A DNA stretch of 64,000 nucleotides from Segatella copri (GTDB lineage Bacteria > Bacteroidota > Bacteroidia > Bacteroidales > Bacteroidaceae): assembly GCF_019249655.2 (NCBI RefSeq), contig NZ_CP137557.1, positions 1,886,001 to 1,950,000 on the forward strand, written 5' to 3'. Every line of letters begins with the position of its first letter. Within the stretch, counting starts at the first letter, position 1. Made by a program: the position numbers and the translations under genes. The notes below the pieces were generated by a model that had not been told where the DNA came from, searched no databases, and was given only the letters and a program-made list of their open reading frames with translations. Below, in pieces: positions 1 through 8,372 of this stretch.

Positions 1-249
1 GTTATGAGGGTGAGGTGGTTCTTGGATTATCTGGCTGCTTTCGAGATGCTCATCCTGAAACACAACATGGGTGACCTCAAGGCTATTTTCAAGGCCCGCA
101 AGGCTTTCCAGACATGGAAACATGATTTCGATGAAGACCGCAAGAAGATTCAGGCGAATAGAGTAGCGGGCGAAATCCCTCAGGTTTTCGACTGTTCCAT
201 CCTTTGGCAGTACTACGCTAAGGGCAAGAAAATCTTCTCGAAGTTGTAA
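1..249 (+). CDS. Glycosyltransferase family 2, C-terminal fragment
   Basis: The frame is open from the first base of the window, so this is the 3' end of a gene that starts outside it; the ATG at position 4 is probably internal. The 82 visible residues are basic and aromatic-rich (RWFLDYLAAFEMLILKHN, then ARKAFQTWKHDF), like the cytoplasmic tail that follows the catalytic domain in many Bacteroidota family-2 glycosyltransferases, where a helix pair ends in a K/R-x-W-R/K stretch. The GT-A catalytic motifs are outside the window, so the donor and acceptor cannot be named. The next gene starts 31 bp downstream and may be co-transcribed. Another basic membrane-associated protein tail is possible. 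Confidence 0.55.
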   Translation, partial: VMRVRWFLDYLAAFEMLILKHNMGDLKAIFKARKAFQTWKHDFDEDRKKIQANRVAGEIPQVFDCSILWQYYAKGKKIFSKL

Positions 250-280
250 GATTACATAAACAAACTTAAAATAAGAATCT

Positions 281-1528
281 ATGATGAAGAAACAAATGAT
301 GATGGCGCTGGTATCGCTGATGACCTTATCAGCCCAGGCTCAGGCGAATTTCGAAGTGTCGGTATCCAACCCTTCCAAATCGGCTAAGACCGATGCTCCG
401 GTGGTTATCGACCTCAGTAAGTTAGGATCCATTGGCGCTATTCAGCGTGCCGTGGTTAAGGTGGATGGCAAGGAGATTCCTTCCCAGCTCGACGACACCA
501 ATCGCGATTGCACCAACGATGAGCTCTGTTTCCTGGTTGACCTCGGCAAGAAAGAAACCAAGACCTATCAGGTGCAGCTCTATCAGGAGGGCGAACAGGT
601 ACAGTATCCGGCCCGTACCTTTGCCGAACTTTGCTTGCCTAGCAAGAACAAGAAGTTGGCAAAGAACAAGCAGGACATCTATCTGCGCAGCATCTCTTTC
701 GACAAGAAGACCAAGGATGTCTATCACTACGTGCATTCTCATGGCGTCTGCTTCGAGAGTGAACTGGTTGCCATGCGTGTCTATTTCGACAATCGCCAGA
801 CCATCGACCTCTATGGCAAGATTAACAAGGGACTGGTTGTCTATGATACCCAGTTCTATCCATCCGAAGAACAGCTGCAGGCTGGTTCTGGCGACGACTG
901 CCTTTGGGTAGGCAACACCTACGGATTGGGCGCTCTGCGTGGGTGGGATGGCAAGAATCAGCTGCATCTCAACGATGTGAAGTATCAGGAGCAGCGGGTT
1001 ATCTCCGAAGGTCCGCTCCGTGCCATCGTCGAAGTGGTGGATAATGGTTGGGTGCCAGCTCCAGGTTTGAAGCCTGTGAATGCCACTATCCGTTACACCA
1101 TCTATGCCGGTCATCGCGATTTTGATGTAGATGTGTTCTTCAACAAGGATGCTTCCGATTATCAGTTTGCCACAGGTCTTATCAATGTGAAGGGCTCCAG
1201 CGAGTTTGCTGATGGCAAGGGATTGCGTGGCTGTTACGGAAGCGACTGGCCAACGGGCAAGGATGACGGCAAGCATAAGCTGGAGACTGTGGGCTTGGGA
1301 ATCTACGTGCCACAGTCGGCATTGGTTAGCCAGGAACCAGCCAACAAGGATTGCTATACCCAGGTGGTGAAACCTACCGGTAATAAGCTGAGCTATAAGC
1401 TTGCTTATACCAGTGCCAACGAAACCTATGGTTTTAAGGGCGAGAAGGAGTGGTATCAGTGGTTGAAGGATTGGAAGAAGCAGATAGAAGAGCCTGTCAA
1501 GGTGGCTGTTTCCTGCAGCATCCGATAA
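281..1528 (+). CDS. Secreted DUF4861-family protein
   Basis: The 415-residue product has a signal peptide (MMKKQ, then a hydrophobic stretch ending SAQAQA at about residue 22), so it is exported. The rest looks beta-rich, with conserved-looking blocks LYGKINKGLVVYD, NTYGLGALRGWDG and ATIRYTIYAGHRDFDVDV, which I recognise as the DUF4861 family. Members in other Bacteroidota often sit in polysaccharide-utilisation loci, but no catalytic residues are known to me and none can be assigned here. There is no SusC/SusD pair or glycoside hydrolase adjacent in the window. The start is the first of two ATG codons preceded by an A-rich stretch, which is normal for this phylum. A terminator-like hairpin follows 43 bp after the stop. 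Confidence 0.7.
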   Translation: MMKKQMMMALVSLMTLSAQAQANFEVSVSNPSKSAKTDAPVVIDLSKLGSIGAIQRAVVKVDGKEIPSQLDDTNRDCTNDELCFLVDLGKKETKTYQVQLYQEGEQVQYPARTFAELCLPSKNKKLAKNKQDIYLRSISFDKKTKDVYHYVHSHGVCFESELVAMRVYFDNRQTIDLYGKINKGLVVYDTQFYPSEEQLQAGSGDDCLWVGNTYGLGALRGWDGKNQLHLNDVKYQEQRVISEGPLRAIVEVVDNGWVPAPGLKPVNATIRYTIYAGHRDFDVDVFFNKDASDYQFATGLINVKGSSEFADGKGLRGCYGSDWPTGKDDGKHKLETVGLGIYVPQSALVSQEPANKDCYTQVVKPTGNKLSYKLAYTSANETYGFKGEKEWYQWLKDWKKQIEEPVKVAVSCSIR

Positions 1529-1571
1529 TAGACTTATTGCAGCATCCGATCATTGAAATATTGCGCAAATA

Positions 1572-1622
1572 GCCAATAATGAGCAAAAAGAAAGTCTTAT
1601 TTGCCCATTATTGGCTTTTTTG
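1572..1622 (+). terminator. Intrinsic terminator after the DUF4861 gene
   Basis: The arms GCCAATAATG and CATTATTGGC pair perfectly, extended by AGCAAA/TTTGCC, and are followed directly by a run of six T. Confidence 0.8.
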
Positions 1623-1686
1623 TTAATGAATTTAGAGTAAAACCCATCTTTTTTCACGGATGAGTTTGATTTTTTAGCAAAAAAAC

Positions 1687-1717
1687 TTGGTAATTTAAAT
1701 AATTTTTAGTATTTTTG
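1687..1717 (+). promoter_or_regulatory. Bacteroidota housekeeping promoter for the GldB-like gene
   Basis: TTG is followed after 20 bp by TATTTTTG, which fits the TTG / TAnnTTTG pattern of the primary sigma factor of this phylum. The start codon lies about 30 bp downstream of the -7 box. Confidence 0.7.
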
Positions 1718-1746
1718 CAGTCGTAACTTGAAGAATGTGAATTATC

Positions 1747-2565
1747 GTGAAAAAGATATTTGATTATATTGTCATATTAGCAATCATACTGCTTTGTTCG
1801 GCTTGCGAGTTTAAGTTCAAGCCGAATGAGGAAGCCGATGCTGTACCTCTCACGGTGCAGCGCTACGACCGCTTGCAGAGCAGATACCTCACTACTGGTG
1901 ATTTTTCAGCCCTTCAGCAGATGAACACCGATTATCCGATAGAAACCCGTACGCTGATTGAGAAGATGCTGCAGTTGGGCACCATTACTGATGCCAACAT
2001 CAGCAACCGTTTCCTGATGTTCTATCAGGATTCCACCCTGCAGGCTCTGATAGCCGATGCAGAGGCGGAATACGCCAACATGGATGATATCAACGACCAG
2101 CTCAAGAAGGCGTTCGGCCGTTTGCACGATTGGATTCCAGAACTTCCTCAGCCTTATTTCTATGCCCAGATAGGTGCCTTAGACCAGAGCATTGTGGTGG
2201 GTGAGCATTCCGTGGGCATCTCGCTCGATAAGTATATGGGCCCGGATTATCCGCTCTACAAGAAGTTCTATACAACCCAGCAGCGCAGCACCATGCAGCG
2301 CCAGTATATCGTGCCCGATTGTCTTACCTTCTATCTGCTCAGCAACTATCAGATGAAGAACTTTGATACCCGTGCGCAGTTGGACCGTGACCTTCACATG
2401 GGCAAGATTATGTGGGCTGTGAACAAGGCGATGGGCAAGGATGTGTTCGAAACCAAGTATGTGAAGACTATCCAGGCTTTTGTGAAGCGTAATCCGAAGA
2501 TTACCGTGAAGGAGTTGCTTCAGGATGAAGACTATTCGCCTATCGAGGCGTTGCACAAGGATTAG
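1747..2565 (+). CDS. gldB: GldB-like gliding-motility-family lipoprotein
   Basis: The 272-residue lipoprotein starts at GTG. The N-terminus MKKIFDYIVILAIILLCSAC is a signal peptide with the lipobox LCSAC (Cys 20). Central blocks (PELPQPYFYAQIGALDQSIV, then GISLDKYMGPDYPLY and QYIVPDCL) match the pattern of the GldB family, essential for gliding in flavobacteria and kept by many non-gliding Bacteroidales. The mature protein should be membrane-anchored and periplasm-facing. Its role outside gliding species is not established, and I see no other gld gene in the window. It has its own promoter and is monocistronic or weakly linked to DPP-IV, which starts 96 bp later. The GTG is supported by its position just before the basic n-region; no better start exists. 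Confidence 0.65.
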   Translation: MKKIFDYIVILAIILLCSACEFKFKPNEEADAVPLTVQRYDRLQSRYLTTGDFSALQQMNTDYPIETRTLIEKMLQLGTITDANISNRFLMFYQDSTLQALIADAEAEYANMDDINDQLKKAFGRLHDWIPELPQPYFYAQIGALDQSIVVGEHSVGISLDKYMGPDYPLYKKFYTTQQRSTMQRQYIVPDCLTFYLLSNYQMKNFDTRAQLDRDLHMGKIMWAVNKAMGKDVFETKYVKTIQAFVKRNPKITVKELLQDEDYSPIEALHKD

Positions 2566-2661
2566 TCCGTTTCACGTAGTTTAGGAAAGCGCAAGGGCTT
2601 CAACGCATTCCATCAGGGATTAAATGATAGAGTAAACAACATAAAGTATTCATAATAATAC

Positions 2662-4854
2662 ATGAAAAGATTTTCAGTTTTAATTGCAAGTATCATGATG
2701 GTATCAGCAATGCAAGCGGCAGAGAAGCTCGACCTGAAGGCTATTACCTCCGGTGAATTCTCTGCCTCATACGTTACCGGTATCAACCCTATCGAGGGAA
2801 CCGATCTCTATGCTTCTATCAGCAATGACGGCAAGCAGATTGTAAGTTATTCGTTCAAGACGGGTAAGCAGGTGGCTGTGCTCTTCGACGTTGATGCAGC
2901 CAAAGCGCCTATGCAGAATGTAGATGGCTATGTCATCAGTCCTGATGGCAAGAAGATGCTTATCTTTACCAAGCGCAAGGCGGTGTATCGCCGTTCGTTC
3001 AAGGCTGAGTATTTCATCTATAACATCGCTTCGAAGACCATCAAGAAACTCTCTGAGGGCGAGAACCAGCAGGTGGCTACCTGGTCGCCAGACTCCCGCC
3101 ACGTGGCTTTCGTCAAGGACAACAACATCTTCGTTACCGATGGCGAGAAGGAAGTGCAGGTAACCAAGGATGGTAAGTTCAATGAAATTATCAATGGTAT
3201 TCCTGACTGGGTTTACGAGGAGGAGTTTGCCTTCAACCGTGCCTTTGCATGGAACGCAGATGGAACATCCATCGGATGGATCCGTTTCGACGAGAGCCAT
3301 GTGAAGACCTATTCGCTCCAGCTCTTCGAGGGTTCAAATCCTACCAGAAAGGAGTTCCACGACTATCCGGGCGAGTATTCCTATAAATATCCTAAGGCAG
3401 GACAGGATAATTCCAAGGTGAGCCTCTGGAGCTACGATATGAAGTCGGGCAAGACCATCGCTCTGGATGTGCCTGTAGATGCTGACGGCTATTATCCTCG
3501 CATCAAGACTTCTCCTGATGCCAACAGCCTCATCGTCTATACGATGAATCGCCATCAGGACGATATGCGCCTCTATTCCGTAAATCCTTTCACCGGTAAG
3601 AGCAAGCAGCTCATCCAGGAAATCGTTCCTAAGTTTGTGAAGGAAGAAGTGGTAGAGAACAGCATCGTGGGCAAGAAGAACATCCTGCTTCCTAGCGACC
3701 GCGACGGCTATATGCACCTCTATCTCTACGATATGAACGGTAAACTGATCCGTCAGGTGGAGAAGGGCAACTATGATGTGACTGCCATTTACGGTATGGA
3801 CGAGAAGACGGGCGACGTTTATTTCCAGGCAGCCATGCTCAATGCGCACGACCGCCAGGTGTATGTGGCTCACAAGAACGGAAAGGTGGAACGACTCACT
3901 TCTCAGGAGGGTTCCAACTCGGCTTATTTCTCGGGCGATTACCGCTATTTCGTAAACAACTGGAGCAGCTATAGCCATCCATACGTCTACACCGTCCGCA
4001 ACAATAAGGGAAAGGTGATCAAAACCTTGGAAGACAATAAGAAGTTGATTGAGAAGACCCAGAAGTACAATTGGGGCAAGCGTGAAACTTTCTCCTTCAC
4101 CACTTCCGAGGGCGTGAAGCTCGATGGCTGGATGGTGAAGCCTGTAGATTTCGACGCCAGCAAGAAATATCCAGTTATCCTCTTCCAGTATTCGGGTCCT
4201 GGCAGCCAGCAGGTGCTCAATGCCTGGAGCACAGGTAGCATGGGTTCCGGTGGAGCCTTCGATTACTATCTGGCACAGGAGGGATTCATCGTGGCTTGCG
4301 TGGATGGACGTGGTACAGGCGGACGTGGTGCAGAGTTCGAAAAGTGCACCTATCTTACCCTTGGCAATCTGGAGTCTAAGGATCAGGTGGAGACTGCTCT
4401 CTACATGGGTAGCCTTCCATACGTGGATAAGAACAACATCGGAATCTGGGGATGGAGCTATGGCGGTTTCAACACCCTGATGAGTATGAGCGAGGGGCGT
4501 CCGGTGTTCTATGCAGGTGTAGCCGTAGCGCCTCCTACCTGCTACCGTTACTACGATTCTGTTTATACCGAACGTTATATGCGCACTCCGAAGGAGAACG
4601 AGAAGGGTTATAACGACAATCCTATCGAGCGTGCCGGCAAGCAGCATGGAGCCCTGCTTCTCTGTCATGGTGTGGCAGATGACAATGTGCATCCGCAGAA
4701 CACCTTTGAGTATGCTGAGGCCTTGGTGCAGGCAGACAAGGATTTCAAGGAGCTTTGGTACACCAATCGCAACCATGGCATCTCTGGCGGCAACACCCGT
4801 AATCATCTGCTTCGCCAGATGGCTGACTGGTTCAAGACTCACCTGAATAAATAA
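2662..4854 (+). CDS. Dipeptidyl peptidase IV (family S9)
   Basis: This 730-residue exported serine peptidase releases X-Pro or X-Ala dipeptides from peptide N-termini. Residues 1-19 are a signal peptide (MKRFSVLIASIMMVSAMQAA). An eight-bladed propeller region follows (about 40-480), with the substrate-binding double-Glu motif in DWVYEEEFAFNRAFAW. The alpha/beta-hydrolase domain carries GWSYGG with nucleophile Ser599, the acid in HGVADDNVHPQ (Asp673) and catalytic His705 in NRNHGISGG. All are in place, so the enzyme should be active, probably in the periplasm or on the outer membrane. Length is normal for bacterial DPP-IV. In gut Bacteroidales it takes part in peptide use and can act on incretin-like substrates. 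A small PqqD-like gene follows 49 bp downstream on the same strand. Confidence 0.93.
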   Translation: MKRFSVLIASIMMVSAMQAAEKLDLKAITSGEFSASYVTGINPIEGTDLYASISNDGKQIVSYSFKTGKQVAVLFDVDAAKAPMQNVDGYVISPDGKKMLIFTKRKAVYRRSFKAEYFIYNIASKTIKKLSEGENQQVATWSPDSRHVAFVKDNNIFVTDGEKEVQVTKDGKFNEIINGIPDWVYEEEFAFNRAFAWNADGTSIGWIRFDESHVKTYSLQLFEGSNPTRKEFHDYPGEYSYKYPKAGQDNSKVSLWSYDMKSGKTIALDVPVDADGYYPRIKTSPDANSLIVYTMNRHQDDMRLYSVNPFTGKSKQLIQEIVPKFVKEEVVENSIVGKKNILLPSDRDGYMHLYLYDMNGKLIRQVEKGNYDVTAIYGMDEKTGDVYFQAAMLNAHDRQVYVAHKNGKVERLTSQEGSNSAYFSGDYRYFVNNWSSYSHPYVYTVRNNKGKVIKTLEDNKKLIEKTQKYNWGKRETFSFTTSEGVKLDGWMVKPVDFDASKKYPVILFQYSGPGSQQVLNAWSTGSMGSGGAFDYYLAQEGFIVACVDGRGTGGRGAEFEKCTYLTLGNLESKDQVETALYMGSLPYVDKNNIGIWGWSYGGFNTLMSMSEGRPVFYAGVAVAPPTCYRYYDSVYTERYMRTPKENEKGYNDNPIERAGKQHGALLLCHGVADDNVHPQNTFEYAEALVQADKDFKELWYTNRNHGISGGNTRNHLLRQMADWFKTHLNK

Positions 4855-4903
4855 GAGTGAGCTTGTGCCATGGGAAATGAATATAAACTATAAAAACTAT
4901 AGC

Positions 4904-5170
4904 ATGAAAACAAAGAAAGGTTTTAATCTTCGCCAGGTGTGCGGAGAAAACGTGATAGTGGCAGAAGGTGCTGAGAACATCGACTTCAGCAGTATCATCA
5001 GCATGAACGAGAGTTCTGCTTATCTCTGGAACAGCATCCAGGGCAAGGAGTTCGACAAGAACAATCTGGTAGAGTTGCTTACCCAGGAATATGATGTTGA
5101 TGCTGATACGGCAGCCAAGGATGTTGATGCACTCGTGGCGCAGTGGATGAAGGCTGGCATTATCGAGTAA
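4904..5170 (+). CDS. PqqD-family peptide-binding protein
   Basis: The 88-residue product starting MKTKKGFNLRQVCGENVIVA matches the PqqD fold: three beta strands followed by helices, with the conserved NESSAYLWNSIQGKEF segment and a C-terminal helix ending MKAGIIE. PqqD proteins, also called RiPP recognition elements, hold leader peptides for modifying enzymes. I chose the ATG at 4904 because family similarity begins there; an upstream in-frame ATG at 4877 would add nine unrelated residues. No precursor peptide or radical-SAM enzyme is adjacent. The neighbour, convergent across a shared terminator, is an HPr-kinase-like/peptidase fusion, and I infer that the two act together. A stand-alone function is equally possible. 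Confidence 0.8.
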   Translation: MKTKKGFNLRQVCGENVIVAEGAENIDFSSIISMNESSAYLWNSIQGKEFDKNNLVELLTQEYDVDADTAAKDVDALVAQWMKAGIIE

Positions 5171-5227
5171 AAGGCTGTTTGTCGGGTAATAGACTTTATC
5201 GGATAAAATAGATATTTATAAAAAAAT

Positions 5228-5255
5228 GGGCAATCCTCGTCTTGTAGGATTGCCC
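5228..5255. terminator. Bidirectional terminator between the PqqD and kinase-peptidase genes
   Basis: The perfect 10-bp stem GGGCAATCCT/AGGATTGCCC is flanked by A6 on one side and T6 on the other, so it can stop both convergent transcripts. Confidence 0.85.
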
Positions 5256-5260
5256 GTTTT

Positions 5261-6586
5261 TTATTTCTTATATTTTCCATTCCATATCTTCCATGCTGCC
5301 AGCAGATAGCGACGGATAGGGAAGAGGCGGGTCCACATTATGGAGTAGATGCGCCATTTCAGGGCGTCTGTCCTGTCGATGGATTTCCTTCCTTTCCTGT
5401 AGAAGCCGATTACGGCACCCCTCACATCCTTTCTTTGGCAGACTTCCACTCCGAAGTTGCCGTCGCCTCTCAGCGTCACCTTTTCTCCCTCAGCCTTCAC
5501 GATGCGATGGAGCACGTAATGATGAGGCTTCACTTCGGCAAGTACGGCATTTCCTTCTACCACGTCTTCCAGCGTGGCTTTGCGGAGCAGCGCCTTGTCG
5601 CGGTTGTCTTCCAGAAAAGGACGCATCGAATAGCCGCGAAGCGGAAGCGTCACCGTATGACCTTCTTCCAAAAGTCGGGTGGTAGCCTCAACCAGACTTT
5701 CCTTCACGCTGATAGCCCTGTTGCAAACCAGGGCAGCCTCCTTGTCGGGCAGACAGTGGAGGGTGTAGATTCCTATGGATTCTATCACCTTGGTGATGGT
5801 GGCACAGATGCGGTCGTAAATGTCCTTGTCCCATTTCATGCTAGAGCAGGCAGGCAAGAGCGATGCGAAGGCTGCCACGGGCGAGAGCTTTTCTACCGAG
5901 TTTTCCTCAGCCCTGTCGATGCGGGTGATGGCACCCAGCGGAGCCTTTACGTTGCGATAGCAAGGTGTCTTGCCGCTCCATGGACTTCCGAAGATGTAAA
6001 CCTTGCCCCCGATGATTCGCAGGATAGGGTTGTCATCGTTCATCAGGTCGCAGCCCTTCAGATGTCTCAGCCAGAGGCTCACGTGCGTGCTCTTTCCGGT
6101 TCCACTCTTGGCGATGAACGCATAGCCGTAGCCATTCTGGCGAACCAGGGAAGCATGAAGCATCAGCGTGTCGTATGGACAGGATGAAAAGGCGTAGATG
6201 AGCATCAGCGTGTTGTTTAGACCGAATCGGCGCATGTTCATGCTGCCGTTAAGCGCACAGAGGCATTCGCTGAAGTCGGCGTTGGTAATGACCAGTGCAC
6301 AGTCGGCATCATAGATGTCGCGGATGATAAACTGGTATCCGCCATTGTCGAGCTTGTCAACCAAGGTATGTCCGCTGCCAGTATCAAAGTTTCTGATTCG
6401 TTCGCGTTTTTCCTTGGGATAAGGTCGGGTACTGTCATCTACGGTAAGGTGGAATAAAATCGAGCCCTTCGGAGCAGAAACTCTGAAGGGTTCGAATGAT
6501 TCTATGAGTCGCTCGTCGTTGGTGGCAGATTCTGCGAACTGTATCAGCATGTCCAACTCGGCGACGCGGTAAAAATTGTCTTTCAT
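5261..6586 (-). CDS. HPr-kinase-like protein fused to an S26B signal-peptidase-like domain
   Basis: The 441 residues contain two recognisable parts. The N-terminal ~290 residues resemble HPr-kinase/PEP-carboxykinase-like serine kinases of peptide-modification clusters, with Walker A AKSGTGKSTH around Lys165 and MNDDNPILRI as a likely acidic metal-binding segment. The C-terminal ~140 residues look like a Sec11/SipW-type peptidase: RGYSMRPFL (Ser320), then VLHRIVKAEGEKVTLRGDGN, where His occupies the place of the general-base Lys of bacterial type I enzymes, and GDGN matches the GDNN box. No clear membrane anchor is visible, unlike true signal peptidases. The gene is convergent with a PqqD-like gene. 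Substrates are unknown; phosphorylation and cleavage of a PqqD-presented peptide is my inference. A degenerate, non-catalytic role for either half cannot be excluded. Confidence 0.72.
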   Translation of the reverse strand: MKDNFYRVAELDMLIQFAESATNDERLIESFEPFRVSAPKGSILFHLTVDDSTRPYPKEKRERIRNFDTGSGHTLVDKLDNGGYQFIIRDIYDADCALVITNADFSECLCALNGSMNMRRFGLNNTLMLIYAFSSCPYDTLMLHASLVRQNGYGYAFIAKSGTGKSTHVSLWLRHLKGCDLMNDDNPILRIIGGKVYIFGSPWSGKTPCYRNVKAPLGAITRIDRAEENSVEKLSPVAAFASLLPACSSMKWDKDIYDRICATITKVIESIGIYTLHCLPDKEAALVCNRAISVKESLVEATTRLLEEGHTVTLPLRGYSMRPFLEDNRDKALLRKATLEDVVEGNAVLAEVKPHHYVLHRIVKAEGEKVTLRGDGNFGVEVCQRKDVRGAVIGFYRKGRKSIDRTDALKWRIYSIMWTRLFPIRRYLLAAWKIWNGKYKK

Positions 6587-6617
6587 TTTTTCGGTTTGCT
6601 ATGGGGTAGCTGCTTTT

Positions 6618-7226
6618 TTACTTGGATTTGGCATTCTTGGCTTCCGCCTTAGCTTCCGCTTTCTGCTTTTTTGCATCCGCTTTCTGCTTTTTTGCATCTG
6701 CCTTCTGCTTCTTCACCTCTTCCTTAGCCTTCATCTTGGCTTCCTTCCGCTCCTGCTTGGTCATTGGTTCCTCCATATTGTCAGGAGTGATAGGCTTGAA
6801 GGTGAACTTGTTCTCGTCCACGCTCTTCACCTGCCATGGTGAAGGAAGTTCCTTTGGCTTTTCTCCGCTCTTCAGGCGCTTGGCCTTTGTTTTCTTGGTG
6901 TAGCGCTCGTAGAGCTTGGCCCACTTCTTCTCTGCCTTCTTGAAGTTGCGGTCGAACATCACGATGCAGGTTCTCTTAGGTTCGCCGATTGACTCCAGGT
7001 AATCGCGAAGCTGGAAAGAGTAGTTGTCTCTGCCTTCCAAAAACAGGTTCTTGTGGCTGAGATATACGGAATCTACTTTCTGAACGCTGGTGATGTACAC
7101 GGTAGAGTCGTTGAACGACGATGCAAAGCCAAACATATATGCAGTCGTTGGTTCAACCTTTGCCTGTGCTGCAAGCGAAGAGATGGCTACGATGGCCAAT
7201 GCTAATGCAATTCTTAATACTTTCAT
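6618..7226 (-). CDS. Secreted Lys/Ala-rich protein of unknown function
   Basis: I do not recognise this 202-residue protein. It begins with a clear signal peptide (MKVLRIALALAIVAISSLAA, cleavage near AQA). A mixed middle region (about 25-110) contains VYITSVQKVDSVYLSHKN and RTCIVMFDRNFKKAEKKW. The last 50 residues are almost only K, A, E, Q and D, with KKQKADA repeated, and should form a charged helix or coiled coil that could touch peptidoglycan, LPS or nucleic acid. The encoding DNA contains an exact 21-bp tandem duplication, so tail length may vary between strains. It starts 81 bp downstream of the rpoD stop on the same strand, and the kinase-peptidase gene follows 31 bp after it. Confidence 0.7.
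   Translation of the reverse strand: MKVLRIALALAIVAISSLAAQAKVEPTTAYMFGFASSFNDSTVYITSVQKVDSVYLSHKNLFLEGRDNYSFQLRDYLESIGEPKRTCIVMFDRNFKKAEKKWAKLYERYTKKTKAKRLKSGEKPKELPSPWQVKSVDENKFTFKPITPDNMEEPMTKQERKEAKMKAKEEVKKQKADAKKQKADAKKQKAEAKAEAKNAKSK
6656..6718. repeat. 21-bp tandem repeat in the tail of the Lys/Ala-rich protein gene
   Basis: Two perfect 21-bp units (6656-6676, 6677-6697) and a third degenerate one follow head to tail. Each encodes one KKQKADA heptad, so copy-number change would keep the frame. Confidence 0.85.
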
Positions 7227-7307
7227 TCTTTTTTTCTTCTACTGATATTTTAGAAGCCGTCGTCCCACCTGTCTGCATAGATCGCCCGGTTTGTGAAAAG
7301 GGGCGTC

Positions 7308-8171
7308 CTATCTTCCCAAGTAGGATTTCAGCAATTGATTATTCGTGTTGTGTCTGATTCGGCGAATGGCTTTTTCCTTAATCTGGCGCACTCGCTCTCG
7401 GGTCAGATCATATTTTGTTCCAATCTCATCAAGCGTCAGCTCCGGTTCTCCGATGCCGTAAAAGGCTCTCATCACCTTCTGCTCACGTTCGCTGAGGCTC
7501 AGGATTACTCTTTCTATTTCCTTGTGCAGGGACTCTCTGTCCAGCTGGTCGTCTGTGCTTGGGGCATCCCCCGAAATATAGTAGTCCATCATGCTGCTGT
7601 CCTCGCCGTCGGCAATGGGAGCATCCATGCTTACATGGCGTGAATTTGCCTTCAGTGCATCACTGATTTTGTCTTCCGGCAGGTCAACACGCTCTGCTAT
7701 CTCGTCCACGCTGGGTTTGCGCTCATGTTCCTGCTCAAACTTGTTGAGTTCCTTTGCTATCTTGTTCACGCTTCCCACCTGATTGAGCGGAAGGCGCACA
7801 ATTCTACTCTGCTCGGCTATTGCCTGCAGAATGCTCTGTCGGATCCACCATACGGCGTAGGAGATGAACTTGAAGCCGCGGGTTTCATCGAATTTCTGGG
7901 CAGCCTTGATAAGACCTACGTTGCCCTCATTGATAAGGTCGGGTAAGCTGAGTCCCATATTTTGATACTGCTTAGCCACAGATACCACGAAACGCAAGTT
8001 TGCCTTGGTCAATCTTTCTAGAGCTCTCTTATCACCTTCCCTTATTTTTTGCGCGAGTTCCACCTCTTCCTCTGTGGTGAGAAGGTCCTCGTGTCCAATT
8101 TCTTGGAGATACTTTTCTAACGATGCGCTTTCACGATTCGTTATCGACTTTGAAATTTTTAGTTGTCTCAT
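7308..8171 (-). CDS. rpoD: Primary sigma factor RpoD (short Bacteroidota type)
   Basis: At 287 residues this is the compact housekeeping sigma-70 of Bacteroidota, lacking the long region 1.1 and non-conserved domain of the E. coli protein. Region 1.2 ([20 protein letters not shown]), region 2 ([40 protein letters not shown]), region 3 and region 4 with the helix-turn-helix ([20 protein letters not shown]) are all present. It directs RNA polymerase to the TTG / TAnnTTTG promoters seen throughout this window. The gene has such a promoter itself, with a leader of about 20 nt. Confidence 0.96.
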   Translation of the reverse strand: MRQLKISKSITNRESASLEKYLQEIGHEDLLTTEEEVELAQKIREGDKRALERLTKANLRFVVSVAKQYQNMGLSLPDLINEGNVGLIKAAQKFDETRGFKFISYAVWWIRQSILQAIAEQSRIVRLPLNQVGSVNKIAKELNKFEQEHERKPSVDEIAERVDLPEDKISDALKANSRHVSMDAPIADGEDSSMMDYYISGDAPSTDDQLDRESLHKEIERVILSLSEREQKVMRAFYGIGEPELTLDEIGTKYDLTRERVRQIKEKAIRRIRHNTNNQLLKSYLGR

Positions 8172-8196
8172 GGTAACATTTCATTTTATGTTGATG

Positions 8197-8226
8197 CAAA
8201 ATTACACTTTTTGTTTGAAACGACAA
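8197..8226 (-). promoter_or_regulatory. rpoD promoter
   Basis: Read on the minus strand: TTG, 19 bp, TAATTTTG. The -33 element directly abuts the terminator of the upstream htrA gene. Confidence 0.75.
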
Positions 8227-8228
8227 AA

Positions 8229-8264
8229 AAAATAGCAGATATTTTTGAAAATACCTGCTATTTT
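8229..8264 (-). terminator. Terminator of htrA/degQ
   Basis: The stem AAAATAGCAG/CTGCTATTTT has further A-T pairing inside, and T8 follows on the minus strand. It lies 110 bp after the htrA stop and just before the rpoD promoter, insulating the two genes. Confidence 0.8.
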
Positions 8265-8372
8265 GTTATTTTTTATCATTTCTGAGGCGATTCACTCCTC
8301 TTGCAGGAGAATTGAAAGCCTCACTTCTTCATGCTTTTTTCATCAACTCCGATGCTTTTGCATCAGCTCCTG

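Noticed and set aside
422..1276. 284-codon open frame antisense to the DUF4861 gene
   Set aside because: Shadow of a real gene; low-complexity composition and no start context.
3334..4842. 502-codon open frame antisense to the DPP-IV gene
   Set aside because: It mirrors the codon bias of a clear real gene and shows no signal peptide, domain or promoter.
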